Source: Telopea speciosissima (Eukaryota; Streptophyta; Magnoliopsida; Proteales; Proteaceae). Taken from it: DNA of 64,000 nt. The stretch lies in the NCBI RefSeq assembly GCF_018873765.1, contig NC_057920.1, forward strand, positions 10,739,307-10,803,306. The letters are read 5' to 3'. Under the pieces are notes generated by a model that searched no databases, had not been told where the DNA came from, and saw only the letters and a program-made list of their open reading frames with translations. Shown here piece after piece: positions 34,669 through 45,416 of this stretch. Position 1 is the first letter of the stretch. Every line of letters starts with the position of its first letter. Position numbers and translations under genes: made by a program.

Positions 34669-34813
34669 GGGAAAAGGTTCTCTGAGCCGCTGGGGTAAGC
34701 TACGATAATACATTTGTGTGTTTCTCTTCCTCACATTGACCTTGCTAATCTCTAATATACTATACCGTTTCGTCGCACCTTATTGGTATGCTCCTCTATG
34801 CCAAACCCTTTCC
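34669..34813. mobile_element. Small MITE inserted in a TTATTATTA stretch
   Basis: 145-bp element with inverted ends GGGAAAAGGTT and AAACCCTTTCC. Both flanks read CTTATTATTATTA (34656-34668 and 34814-34826). The duplication is striking, but because it is simple sequence its true length is uncertain. Confidence 0.6.
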
Positions 34814-35105
34814 CTTATTATTATTACACAAAAGTATGTTATTTTATTCTCAAATGTCACAAAGCGTCTATTCTGCCACGTGGACAAATGATATGTCCAA
34901 TCCAACAGTTAGATAGAGAGAAAATGATATAAGTTAGCTACCTATCAAATTTCAAGTCTAATTCAATCAAATACCCTAGGCACATATCCAGTGTACTCTC
35001 CCAACTCTAAGTGGAAACAAATAATGTAGATTAAAAATATGTAAAAATGGATAACCCACATTTATCTTCTGATTTTTGGAAACATCACCTGTTACATAAA
35101 TAATA

Positions 35106-35668
35106 GGAAAATTTACGTCTACCACCCCTAGAATTTTAAAAGGTACGTCTGTACCCCTGAGTGCTAACTCTGTTAGTTTTATTTTGAAAAGACAATTTTG
35201 CCCTTTCTTATTTGTTATTAAGGAAATTTATGTTTACCACGGTACCACCCCTGTGGATTCAAACAATTACGTCTACCACCCCTGAAAATCTTTTTTAAGT
35301 TCACCAAAAAAAAAAGGTGCTTTTACATATTTACCCCCATTTGTTTGAAACACCATCGTCTCAAAAGGGAAAGTCGTCGCCAACATATCCTCTGCAAAAT
35401 CAAGCGCAGCATTTCCGTCGAAGCAGCAGGTGATCGCAAAATGGAAGGTTGTTGACTCCCAAACCCTTGTCGCTCCAGATAAAGGTATGCAATGGTAACA
35501 AGGATGGATGGGGTGAGTTTATTAAAAACAAATAAGAAAGGGCAAAATTATCTTTTCAAAATAAAACTAACAGAGTTAGCACTCAGGGGTACGTACATAA
35601 TTTTTAAAACTCCAAGGGTGGTAGACATAATTGTTTGAAAATACAGGGATGGTAGATGTAAATTTCCC
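35106..35668. mobile_element. Mutator-like element with terminal inverted repeats over 110 bp
   Basis: The left end begins GGAAAATTTACGTCTACCAC and runs through GTACCCCTGAGTGCTAACTC and TGTTAGTTTTATTTTGAAAA to CCCTTTCTTATTTGTT. The reverse complement of the right end gives the same order. The interior of about 250 bp includes CGTCGCCAACATATCC and GTCGAAGCAGCAGG segments of unknown source. No transposase. Its ends interlock with those of 35221-35879. Confidence 0.65.
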
Positions 35669-35879
35669 TTCTGTAAAACCACCTTCATTAAGGGTATTAT
35701 GGGTATTTAATTAATATTTGGATGATGACATCATCACTTAACTGTTCACATCTAGCGATAGGGGCACGTTTGTAAAAATCTTTCAAAATACAAGGAAAGT
35801 TCATGAAATAAATGAAATTTCAAGGATGATAAACATAATTGTTTAAAACCACAGGAAAGATAAACATAAATTTCTCTAA
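35221..35879. mobile_element. Second, interlocked pair of Mutator-like terminal inverted repeats
   Basis: Left end GGAAATTTATGTTTACCAC with CAAACAATTACGTCTACCAC. The reverse complement of the right end reads GAAATTTATGTTTATC with AAACAATTATGTTTATCATC. The pair starts inside 35106-35668 and ends beyond it, so the two are interleaved rather than nested. More diverged, hence probably older. Confidence 0.5.
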
Positions 35880-36470
35880 ACAATAATAATTTCATCCCAT
35901 CATTATAGATTTATAGTTCCCCTCCAATGACGGTAACCACCAGAGTTGATCGATCTCACCATCTACAATCCACGATCTCCAATCTAAGTCCTATAATTGT
36001 CAATTCAGTGGCTTACCCAACTTTGTAGGCTTCGCCTGGAATTTCTTACCTATGGCCTAGGTAAGTTGAGAAATCTGTCTCAGTCAACTCAAACTTCAAA
36101 CTGGGGCTAGGTTCTAGGCGTTGGACTTACCCGGACAGACCTGATCCTAGGCTGAATTTTACATGGGTAGTATACATATACAAGACGGGGGCGACATATA
36201 TAATATAATAATACATGGTATCTCATACTTGTACCATTGATCATGGATGGTAATAGACAATACCTTTCTTGTATGATAAAAATTTAAGGACAAAGTTTTT
36301 CTTGGCCCATAGATGACGGTTCATCTATCAGACTATGGTTCACAAATCTTTATAGGGTTTTAGTACTTGTATCATTCATAGGTTTTTTTTGGAGAAAACT
36401 TAAAACACCCCTTACCTAATTCAATTAGATCGGATTCTTCCTCTTTACAGGAGAAAACTTTCACCAGCGT
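35880..36470. other. Intergenic with MITE remnant
   Basis: About 36270-36400 resembles 7690-7880 (AAAGTTTTTCTTGGCCCATA, TATAGGGTTTTAGTACTTGT). No gene. Confidence 0.4.
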
Positions 36471-36485
36471 CAACTCACTTTTGAG

Positions 36486-36683
36486 ATTCTGTCAGTGTCT
36501 TTTCACTATGTTCCAAGAGAGACTAACAGCTCTGCTGACTGTCTGGCCTGGAAAGCCTTGTTCTGTACGTGTAGGTTTAGCTGGCCGATATCCACTCCAT
36601 GGCTGTCTAACCTTTGCAAAGCGGACTCCGAGAGTTTTTCACGTATCAATAAATTAGCTATTATTTTCTACCCCAAAAAAAAA
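36486..36683 (+). mobile_element. Very short 5'-truncated L1-like LINE with 14-bp duplication
   Basis: About 200 bp: the last residues of an RNase H domain (VSFHYVPRETNSSADCLAWK), a short 3' UTR and a poly(A) ending at 36683. A perfect duplication AACTCACTTTTGAG flanks it (36472-36485 and 36684-36697). It resembles the 3' end of the LINE at 42745-43602. Confidence 0.9.
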
Positions 36684-37149
36684 AACTCACTTTTGAGTTT
36701 TGAGAGGCTTCCTTCAATTTTTTTTGGTTGAAAGTTGAAACTGGACCATAAAAATGGATATGCCACTAAAGGTCGTTGAAGTGGTGAGCCATGATGGGGA
36801 CTGGTCTCAAAAATATGGAAGGTCGAGAAAACCTCCAATCTCGAAAAAGAATCGTTGGACACTTGACATTAGATAGAAAGCCATCTGGGCTCTCCCCTGC
36901 ATGTAGGCTGTAAAGGTCTCCAAACAATTGAAGAGTGCTGGGATTCAGAGGCTGACATTGCCCAAGGTTTTCTTTTAACATAATTCACAGGCTTAAAACA
37001 AATATTTAAAACAGAAGTTCTGATAATAGTGCAGGTTTAACAAATGATACAAATAAATAGTTTTGCTCAGATTGGAAACCAACAACTAATAACATTTGCA
37101 GGTCTAACAAATAAACCAGAGGATAGTCCATAGCTGCATTTCAGAGGGA

Positions 37150-40100
37150 CTAGAGGAAGTGGAGTACCAAGGCCCAGACAGGATAAACCAGCAAAATGAT
37201 TATGCCCATTGTGTTTGAGATACCATTGCTCCGTGTGAAGGAATTCCTGAACCCACCAGATGCACGAATGTGCTCTTGTAAAAGATAACACCCAATGGCA
37301 AGACAAATTGCGATGCCGACCCAACTGCTCCTCAGGGTGAGTGCGAAAAAGTTTGGAGCCACAGCAAGGAGAAGAATCAATGATCCAGGCATTTCCAGCC
37401 AGTCTGCACACACCAACATCCAGTATAAATAAACAGGCTGAACATCAAACTGCTGCTCCAGCTAAAATAAGTACTCCGATGAGTCTTCACATATAATAAA
37501 CAAATGTAAACAGTGAGCATATGTATCTTATGTGCCTGAATGATAGCCTTTTGTTCTATATAATGCCATATATTTACTTAGGTAAGAAACAAAACTAGAT
37601 GTTCAGTGACAATGAAGAGCATTACATTCAGAAATTTGATTAGATCAGAAAATATATATTAAGATAACAGGATGCAAAACTATGTACACAAGGGTGGATC
37701 CATGTGATAGAGGAAGCGGCACTCTGCCGAATTGATGGTGACTCAATAACATTGTCAAGTGTGATTGTGTGTATTTCCTCATCAATAATTCAATTGGTTC
37801 AGTAACTTCCCAAATTCTGATTTTATACTTTTGAGCCATTTGACAAGTGCATTCAGTAAGGAATTAGAAAGCCTTCAGTTACTGATATTTCAAATCATTG
37901 TGATACTCCCATGACAGCTATGCAGCTAATTCTTTACTCATGAAATTATAGTTGTAGTCTTACTGTTCTACTCTTATAGTTGCTGACCTAGGGTTATTTA
38001 GTTTCAGTGCTAGTGATTGCTGCATTAAAACCTCCTTGAGTTGTTCATATTCCAGAAATCACTTCCTATATTTTCCATCCTATAATCTCCACCATTTTCT
38101 CTATTATTTCTCCATTGAATTACCAGCCCTGAAGGGATCAATCTAGAAGTTGAATTCTCATGATAGCTAATTTCTAGAGTTATTGATTTTTAATAAGAGG
38201 TACCATATTCTTCTTTTTTATTTCTACTCTTTATTTTGATACCTGTAACTGATTTCCATTACCTGCACTGGTTCTCTGAACCTCGAGACCAAAACCCTTC
38301 ACCTTCAATTCCCACCATCCTGATCACCCTTTCCAAACTATCTCATCACCTTCACTTGTATTTCATACCTGACACCGAATTCAGGTATGCTCCTGCAGCT
38401 AATATTTCCAATTTTCTCTCCATCCAAATTCCCAATTTCCACAAATTATAGCTCCAGTCAAAATCTTATTCACTATAACAAAAACCTTTTTCAGATGGGC
38501 ACCCTTGGGCATTTGGATTAGGGTGATGCTTGTACTACTTGTTCAATTGATATGACTGATGGAGAACACTCCCTACATCACAAATGCTGGAATAAAACTG
38601 TAATTAACAAATACATTAATGATAGGACTCTTAAAAATTCAGAAGAGAAGTTTATCAGATAAGGAATCGGTGATATTTTGGCTTCCATTTGTAAACGAAT
38701 CAAAGGGTTCTGATAGGAGTATTGTCTAAAATTGCAAAGCTTCAAAGGTGGTATTTTTGTAGATTCTAGGATTTTCTATATGGGTCTCCATAGTCCATAC
38801 GTTTATAATGATTTTTTGTTAATAAGTAAACTCACTATCATGATGAAGGTTAGATTACATATATAGGAGATGCTATAAGTCATAAAGAACCTGACCTGGT
38901 GCAAGAGGCCAGTCCTAACCTTTCACAGGGTCCCAATAGGGCTGGATTGAGGCCAGTCCTAACCTTAGGCATTATTTTACACAAATGGTCACCCTCGGCC
39001 TTGAATCCGCTCTTCACACTTGCAGCTCAAGCTTTTACCATTGCACCAAGCGAAGACTTGTTATATACAAACGTGGCTCAACCATTGGAAATATTCCCAG
39101 ACAATGGGATAGAATTGATTATTAGTAGTAAAAATGAAATCTTTTCTTCGTTTTTTTTGGGGTGGAGGGAGGGAAGCTTAAGTTCCATTATACAAGATGG
39201 CAGTGGAAACCTTATATCTGCAGCACTACACTTGAATGAGAATCTCAAAGGCTCTGAAGGAAACAATAGCTGTTTGCCATGCTAAAATAGCTAATATCCC
39301 TTGGAAGATTGAGGATGATAATTCATAGACTAAAGAAGTAAAAAATGACCCAATGAACAACTCTAGTACATCTCAAGATCCAAGACTTAAAATCAAACGT
39401 TTTGTAACTTAGAAAGCAAAAAGGCACACTTTAGTAAAAGATAACCCATCCAATGAACAATTCTAGTACAACTCAAGATCCAAGACTTAAAATGCAACGT
39501 TTTGTAACTTAGAACATTTAATGCAATAAACCCTTATCTAGGCACAGTGAAAGCCAAAGAAAATCTCAGGTGCAGAAAATTGACACTAGCAGAGTTCAAA
39601 TCTGATGGCAAGTCTGGCTTGGGCTTTACTTCTCATCTATTGAGCTGTGTATCTGCCAACTAAATGGGCCAGTACTGGACTGAAGGCTTCGGGTTTTTGC
39701 ATACTATAAATACTTAGGCTGTGTTTGGTATGCATTCTCGGAATAGATTCTAGGTCTAGAATGCATTTTGAAGCGACAAAATAGATAAGAACTGGATTTT
39801 AGAAAACATTGGCCTTAGTAAACTGAAAAAACATAACAAATAGAAACTTTAAAAACATACTTTCACTCATGTCAGTAGAAACATGATCCATCAAGATTGT
39901 TAGACTGGAAACACATACCTGGAAAGTGTCGTGGGAAGAAAAGCCGTAATACAATTGCAATAAACGCAATCCATTTTCCAACCTCCCCCCTGCTCAATAA
40001 TCAAATTGAATTAATTTATATGAAAATATAAAGAAGAAAAACTGATCCAAAGAACAAAAGTGTATTCAGTAAGGATGATCACCTTAAAACGTTGAACAAT

Positions 40101-41704
40101 ACTGAAGGAAGACTGAAGAAAATATAAGGAACTAACAGAGAAGTCAGCATGTTCGTCCTCCAGTTTGTTCGGTCCAAAACCAACAGGTAACTGCATTAAA
40201 GAATATAAGAGAATACTGTTAACAGCTAAAGATTGCTAGCTCTGTAAAAAGTAGCAAAGATGCATTACGGTATATGGAGCCACACCAGAGTTACAAATCT
40301 CAGAGTTGCGATGGAATCATTATGCCAAAGGCTCCAATGAGTATTTTTAGTGACTATTCAACTATTTGTCAATTAATAGACAGATATAGAGAATAACTAA
40401 AAGCCTCCTGTTATACATAAGAAACTAAAGCAGCAAATTTCCACTTTCATTAATATAAAAGGCTCTTCCAGCACAGGCAAGCAGTCAAATATTTTGCTGC
40501 TCAAATTAATTAGTTATTTGTCTCACAATCTCTCATTGTGAGCAATAATAAAAATCCGTCTATCTCTAAAACTAGAAAATGGGCTCATTTTCTAGTAATG
40601 TGAGTGGAACTCTGATAGCAAACAGAAAATGAAATACAGCTTCCACACAAAGTCCATAGAAAACAAATGATGATTAGATGTAGCAGAATATTGAACAGAT
40701 TCATCACAAAATCAGCACATAAAATTTCCCATGCAGATGCTGCCCCAAATTGCACTGACAGAGCTTGGTGACTTAGCAAGATATAAGAAATCAACCCAGC
40801 AAATGGAACAGGACATCATGATCATACTTAACAATACGGACGTACTCAAGTATGTTGCCGTAAATAGTGGCCATGACTCCTTGGCTTACAGGAGATAATG
40901 ATTTTTTACATATACTCCAAATCATGGTTTAAAATGAAATATCTAATCCTAGACTTTTTTGAGTTGATATAAGAATTCCTGTGCACTTTTAGGTAATCGT
41001 ATGACAGCAAAATGCTTCGACCCGTCTAACCACATGAAAAACCAACGGGTTGCCACAAAGGTCTTAGCAATTTTCAGACCAACAAAATGTCTGCCAATGA
41101 TAGTTCCTTCTGAAAGGCACATAGCAGATTCAAGGTATAAAAGGGAAGCAAAGGATGAAAATCTTTTGAATGTCTTAAATGAATCAGAAAAGTTCATATG
41201 AAACATAGGGATTGCGACAGCCAAACTGAAAAAAAGTAGCGTCGATTAAGACCATCCAAATCATATTGGCAGATTACAGTATAACTAATATGATCAAACA
41301 AGATAACGATCAGGAAATAATGAGACAAAGAGGACTCATTTCAATATCTAAATTCCCGACAAAGAAACATAAATTCATCAGATTATCTCACAGACCACAA
41401 AACCAGGGCAACTTATTATTCCATTAAACATGTATCACAAACGACATTCTACTTAAAATCAAATAATTTAACTTATCAAGAAGGGGATATTCGAGCGAGA
41501 GAGAGGGGGGGGGGGGGGGCAGACTTACATTGCAGCAAAGGAAGCCACCCATTTAAGAAAAGTAGTTCCAAAACCCAGGCCTCCCAACTTTGCGGCATGA
41601 ACGGCGAGCTTCTTCGCGGCATTGCCGAGCTCCTTGAGATCGGAATTGATCAACTCGGTCGTCGTCGGATCAGTTTTCATGGCCAAATATCCCGTCTTCC
41701 TCAT
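37150..41704 (-). CDS. COR413-PM: COR413 plasma-membrane-type cold-regulated protein, 4 exons, complete
   Basis: Minus-strand exons 41529-41704, 40083-40190, 39919-39989 and 37150-37403, GT-AG with matching phases, give 609 nt (202 residues; Arabidopsis COR413-PM1 has about 197). The start is the first Met (41704), with the family-like GYLAMKTD just after it. Motifs: LINSDLKELGNAAKKLAVHA, GGLGFGTTFLKWVAS, LLVLDRTNWRTNMLTSLLVP, GEVGKWIAFIAIVLRLFFP, DWLEMPGSLILLLAVAP, EHIRASGGFRNSFTRSNGIS and MGIIILLVYPVWALVLHFL at the end. Five or six membrane spans are expected. The family is cold- and drought-induced and lies in plasma membrane (PM type) or plastid (IM/TM type); no transit peptide is seen, so PM type. 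Its biochemical role is not settled. The last intron is 2.5 kb and holds a SINE. A (GA)n tract lies in the presumed 5' UTR or promoter (41889-41912). Confidence 0.93.
38885..39060 (-). mobile_element. tRNA-derived SINE in COR413 intron 3
   Basis: On the minus strand the head reads GTCTTCGCTTGGTGCAATGG then TAAAAGCTTGAGC (A-box-like) and GGATTCAAGGCCGAGG (B-box-like), followed by a body with two copies of AAGGTTAGGACTGGCC. No poly(A) or clear target duplication was found, so limits are approximate. It differs from the Au-like copies in LACS intron 9. Confidence 0.55.
39345..39515. repeat. About 95-bp direct duplication in COR413 intron 3
   Basis: CCAATGAACAACTCTAGTAC, TCAAGATCCAAGACTTAAAA and CGTTTTGTAACTTAGAA recur in the same order from 39352 and from 39449. 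A few point differences separate the copies. Confidence 0.85.
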
Positions 41705-41888
41705 TGTTCAGATCTAAGGGGAAAAATAAAAGTTAAACCCAAAAAAAATGTAGCAGAATTCGCAATTGCAGAGAAGAATTTCAGAGAAAGAGAGGAAATG
41801 AAATAGAATGTGATCCCCCAAAAGTCTGACCTCTTCGGTTTCCTTCTGGATTGATTTGGGTTCTACGCGGCTACGCTTACCGTAAATA

Positions 41889-41912
41889 GAGAGAGAGAGA
41901 GAGAGAGAGAAG
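41889..41912. repeat. (GA)n microsatellite upstream of COR413
   Basis: GA dinucleotide run about 180 bp upstream of the start codon. On the coding strand this is a CT-rich leader, common in plant 5' UTRs. A G-run lies in intron 1 at about 41508-41519. Confidence 0.85.
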
Positions 41913-42350
41913 TACCATTTTTAATATAAACTTAACTGAATCAGCGTGCCACGTTAACGCTACGTGTGGACATTTCATGGACCGTGAGACACCGGAGTAA
42001 ACTCTGATTGGTCTGAGCCATACATTATCTTTGTAATTAAATATGATTGGTTGTTGTGAACTTGTGATTAACTGATCATCGTCGTCGACATCTTAATTAA
42101 CCGCGTAGCGACAACTAAAACACACATTTTTATGAAGAAAAAAACAAGAGACAAATAAGCTGATGAGAGAGATTGAATTGAAGAAAATGTATTCGTGGAA
42201 GTTGGAGAGTAGATATTTGACTTGGAATTTTCATGTTATTAGTAGAACTGCCAAATTCTGGCGGCTAACTTTGGCCAAGTTTGGATTTATGCCACGTGTT
42301 GGTACTATACTGATTAGCTCCACCTTGTCATTGTTGAGTTGCTATGCAGG

Positions 42351-42469
42351 GAATCTTCAGACACGTGAGCGTATGTGAACGATTCACAGCCGTTCAGAAT
42401 CCAATCTGTGAGAATATTTTTTCTGAACGATAGTGAGTTGTTCACATACGCTCATGTACGTGAAGATTC
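42351..42469. mobile_element. Fold-back MITE, family E
   Basis: 119-bp palindrome: GAATCTTCAGACACGTGAGC and GTATGTGAAC at the left pair with GTTCACATAC and GCTCATGTACGTGAAGATTC at the right. The centre pairs CGTTCAGAAT with TTCTGAACG. Confidence 0.8.
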
Positions 42470-42744
42470 ATCGGACTCATTTTTTTTATTGGGAAAAGGT
42501 TATGTGGGCTGTTGAGTAGGGGATGTGTCTATCTCTCTTTTTCTCACATGAAATGATCTCGCTGTCTTCTTATGATCGATATTATTTTATCACAATCCAT
42601 TGGGGGTGCTCCCCTTTCCTGCTTGCTCAAAAAGTCCTCTCTCTTTTGTATTGTTTATTTGGATTCAGTTTATATGAACTGCCACAAAACCTTTTTCTTT
42701 TATTTTATGATAAATCTTTTCGTAGTTACAATTATTTTTCAGAT

Positions 42745-43602
42745 TAAATCTCTCATTGGAAGGGCTTGTCCGCGATGGGGAAGAGTTGTGGAAGGGATCT
42801 GGAGTGTCTGGTGAGCTTCATAACTTGGCATTTGTGGAGATCTCGTAATGATCTGACTTTTGGTAGAAGAGACTAAGCGACGGTGCAAGCCCAAATGGAG
42901 TTCCTAAACTCACTCAGCTGCTTCTCTGGTAGTAATACCTTAGAGGGGCCTCTAGGACTAGGAAAGAAATCTCAGCTAAATTTGAAGACTCTTTGTGATG
43001 TTTTTGAAGCTCTTGTGTTGCGTAGTGGAATATTGGAAGGCATTACTCTGTTGATCACCTCATTCTTGTAGCAAATATCTCTTAAGAAGTGGCTCCCTCC
43101 TTCGAGACCTTTCGTTAAAGTTAATTGTTACGCTCCGAAAAGTGGTAAATGTAGTTTGGGGATTATATCTAGGGACTAGGAAGAGAATCCACTCCTAGCT
43201 AAATTTGAGATGACTTCTTTTGTGATGTTTCAGTTGGTGAAGCTCTTGTGTTGCGTAGTGGTATATTGGAAGGCATTACTCTCGCAATTGATCACCTCAT
43301 TCTTGAATCTGATGGCAGAAACGTTATCTCTTTCCTTGTAAATCCCAACAGACATGTATCTTTAAATCTCTCGCAGGTTGTATCGGATATTAGGCACCTA
43401 TTTTCTTTCATGCTATCCTGTAAGTTTGTCTACATTCTTAGAGAAGCCAATGTTGTGACTGATTCTCTGGCCTGGAAGGCGTTATCAATGTAGTGTACGG
43501 CAACTTGGCTAACTTCCACTCTGTGACTGATGGAAGTATGTATTCCTATAACTACATGTCCTACACTTGATAATCAATAGATTCATTTTACAAAAAAAAA
43601 AA
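42745..43602 (+). mobile_element. Degenerate L1-like LINE 3' end with RNase H-like domain
   Basis: Reads ITWHLWRSRNDLTFGRR (about 42820), a lysine-asparagine start VKVNCYAPKSGKCSLGIIS (about 43116), then an open RNase H-like stretch to 43493: RSGILEGITLAIDHLILESD, GRNVISFLVN, FVYILREANVVTDSLAWKAL. Ends in poly(A) at 43592-43602. A roughly 75-bp segment near 42960-43065 is an imperfect duplicate of 43160-43305 (GAAGCTCTTGTGTTGCGTAG and TATTGGAAGGCATTACTCT in both). Frameshifted upstream. Confidence 0.75.
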
Positions 43603-44680
43603 ACTTGTATAACCTCTTTTCTATATTCTTAATATTTTGTCACTTGTCTTTTAGAATTGGGTTTAGGCCCAGTGTAAGGGGAGGGTTTTTAACAAAGGTA
43701 GTGTAAGAAGAAATCTGCACACTACAACACTGATGATGAGCTGAAAAATGGTATCATCCCTATGGGGTCCACATAAAGTCCACATGATCAGAATATGAAA
43801 GAATGTGTCAATGTGAGATTATGAGCCCACTGATTATTACGTGAAAAAAATATAAAACAATCTATACAAAGGTTGTACATGTTTTCTTTTCCTTGTAATT
43901 TATTAAATCTCAAGAAATTTCGATACAATCTTCCCTCTTCCCCCTCTCCCTATTCCCTACTCTCCTCTCCGTCATTCACCCCAAACTGTCAACCAAACAA
44001 TTTCTCTTGGGCAATGCGAGATTCCAACATTAGTTGCAACAATTTGGCACTCATGTGTGTTGATTGATTCTCACTTGGGTAAGTTAAAAAAATTCTGCAT
44101 GTAAGTCATGGTTTTGTCTCCAAGCAAATTCAATACCAAAATAACAAACCTAAAGTATGGTTACAAATTCTATTTGTAAATTGATGAACCTTTTATTTTA
44201 TGTGAAGAAGTTCTCTGATTATCCGTTGGAGTGACTACAACTGACTTCTTTTACTAGGAGCAGACTAAAGAGTTTTTCTCTTTATTTTTAGACAAATGGT
44301 GGTGCCTGTGAACGATTCGCATTGCATGCAATCAAATTGTCATAAATGTCCATCCAAAATGACATAAACATCCCTAACTCCTATTTGATGGAATTGATGG
44401 GGAGAATTTCCTGTGTACGAATATCTTTCCCTGTAATTTTTTTTAAAAAAAAAAAATGTATATGAGGGATTCAAAACATAGAATTGGGATCCATATCGAT
44501 CCTAGCCAGTTCAGCTTGGATTGCACTAGGTCAACCTTGGAATTAGCGTTTTAATACTCTTAACCTTAGTTTTCGTACAAGGATCAGACGAGCTGGATCG
44601 ACCGATATCAAGATCAACCTCGGTTGATTTAATATTGACTCTTGAAATCCTGATGTATACAGAGAATAGATTTAGGTAAA
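43603..44680. other. Intergenic, no feature seen
   Basis: AT-rich sequence. A short stretch near 43725-43830 (ACACTGATGATGAGCTGAAA, CCCTATGGGGTCCAC) may be a MITE remnant, without a partner arm I can identify. Confidence 0.35.
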
Positions 44681-44682
44681 AA

Positions 44683-45030
44683 GAACATTGCTTGGTCGCA
44701 CACCCCTATGCCCAGACACAAAGGTGGTGAAATGACCACCCACCCCCATGTTAGATGTTTGGTGCATGCTCCCATTGGTCCTTGCACTGGCACAGGGGCC
44801 ACACGGGATTAGTATCCTCTCCAATTCCTTAAAGTGTGGTAGTGCGACAGTGCTAGGTGGAGATGTCGACACCTAGCAGCTGCGCATCCAACCGTCCATG
44901 TCAATGAGCTCGGACCATTGGATGCGGCAGCTATCAGGTGTCAACATCTCCATTAGCACTGCCAACACTTCCACACTTTAAGAATTAGAGAGGATAATTT
45001 TCCGGGCCACATGACCAAGCACAAAAAATT
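44683..45030. mobile_element. Family B MITE split by another fold-back MITE
   Basis: The outer element starts TTGCTTGGTCGCACACCCC and ends GGGCCACATGACCAAGCAC, with family words CCCAGACACAAAGG, GACCACCCACCCCCATG and GGCACAGGGGCCACACG. Inside is a fold-back element at about 44814-44998: TCCTCTCCAATTCCTTAAAG and GTGTGG pair with CCACACTTTAAGAATTAGAG; GGTGGAGATGTCGACACC pairs with GGTGTCAACATCTCC. Confidence 0.75.
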
Positions 45031-45099
45031 ATTATACATCGAAACAAATATATCTTTAAAACAAATTTAATTTAAAAAAATGGGGACATGTTTCTTATG

Positions 45100-45275
45100 G
45101 GAGAGTTGGGTCAATAAGAGTATGTGTGGAGGCACCAAATAAGGATGGTATTTCCGCCTTTCATAGGGGTGGGACAATCATTTGGTGCGGAGAGGAAAAT
45201 TAATTTCAGCCCCCCTTTGTTAGAAGAACTGGGGAACTGGGTCGGTCAGCAAACTGGAGGTGATAAAGATCCGTA
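45100..45275. repeat. Partial MITEs (families B and D) upstream of the PPR gene
   Basis: About 45100-45187 carries family B words (GTGGAGGCACCAAATAAGG, CGCCTTTCATAGGGG). About 45188-45275 is the right half of a family D element (GAAGAACTGGGGAACTGG, GGAGGTGATAAAGATCCG). They end about 140 bp before the PPR start codon. Confidence 0.6.
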
Positions 45276-45416
45276 CGGAAATCCTTTTCCCAAAAATTAG
45301 TAAGATTGCGAATTTGCGATTGCCCGTGGGGATAGGATATCCGAGAGACTTCCTAGTCTTCAATAGCGAGCCCTCAGAGCCAAAATCTCATAAATCTCTA
45401 AACTTCTTCTTTATAG

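Noticed and set aside
40949-41224. 91-codon minus-strand open frame in COR413 intron 1 on the coding strand
   Set aside because: It does not match COR413; the family motif LLVLDRTNW is found in the exon at 40083-40190, which joins exon 1 in phase.
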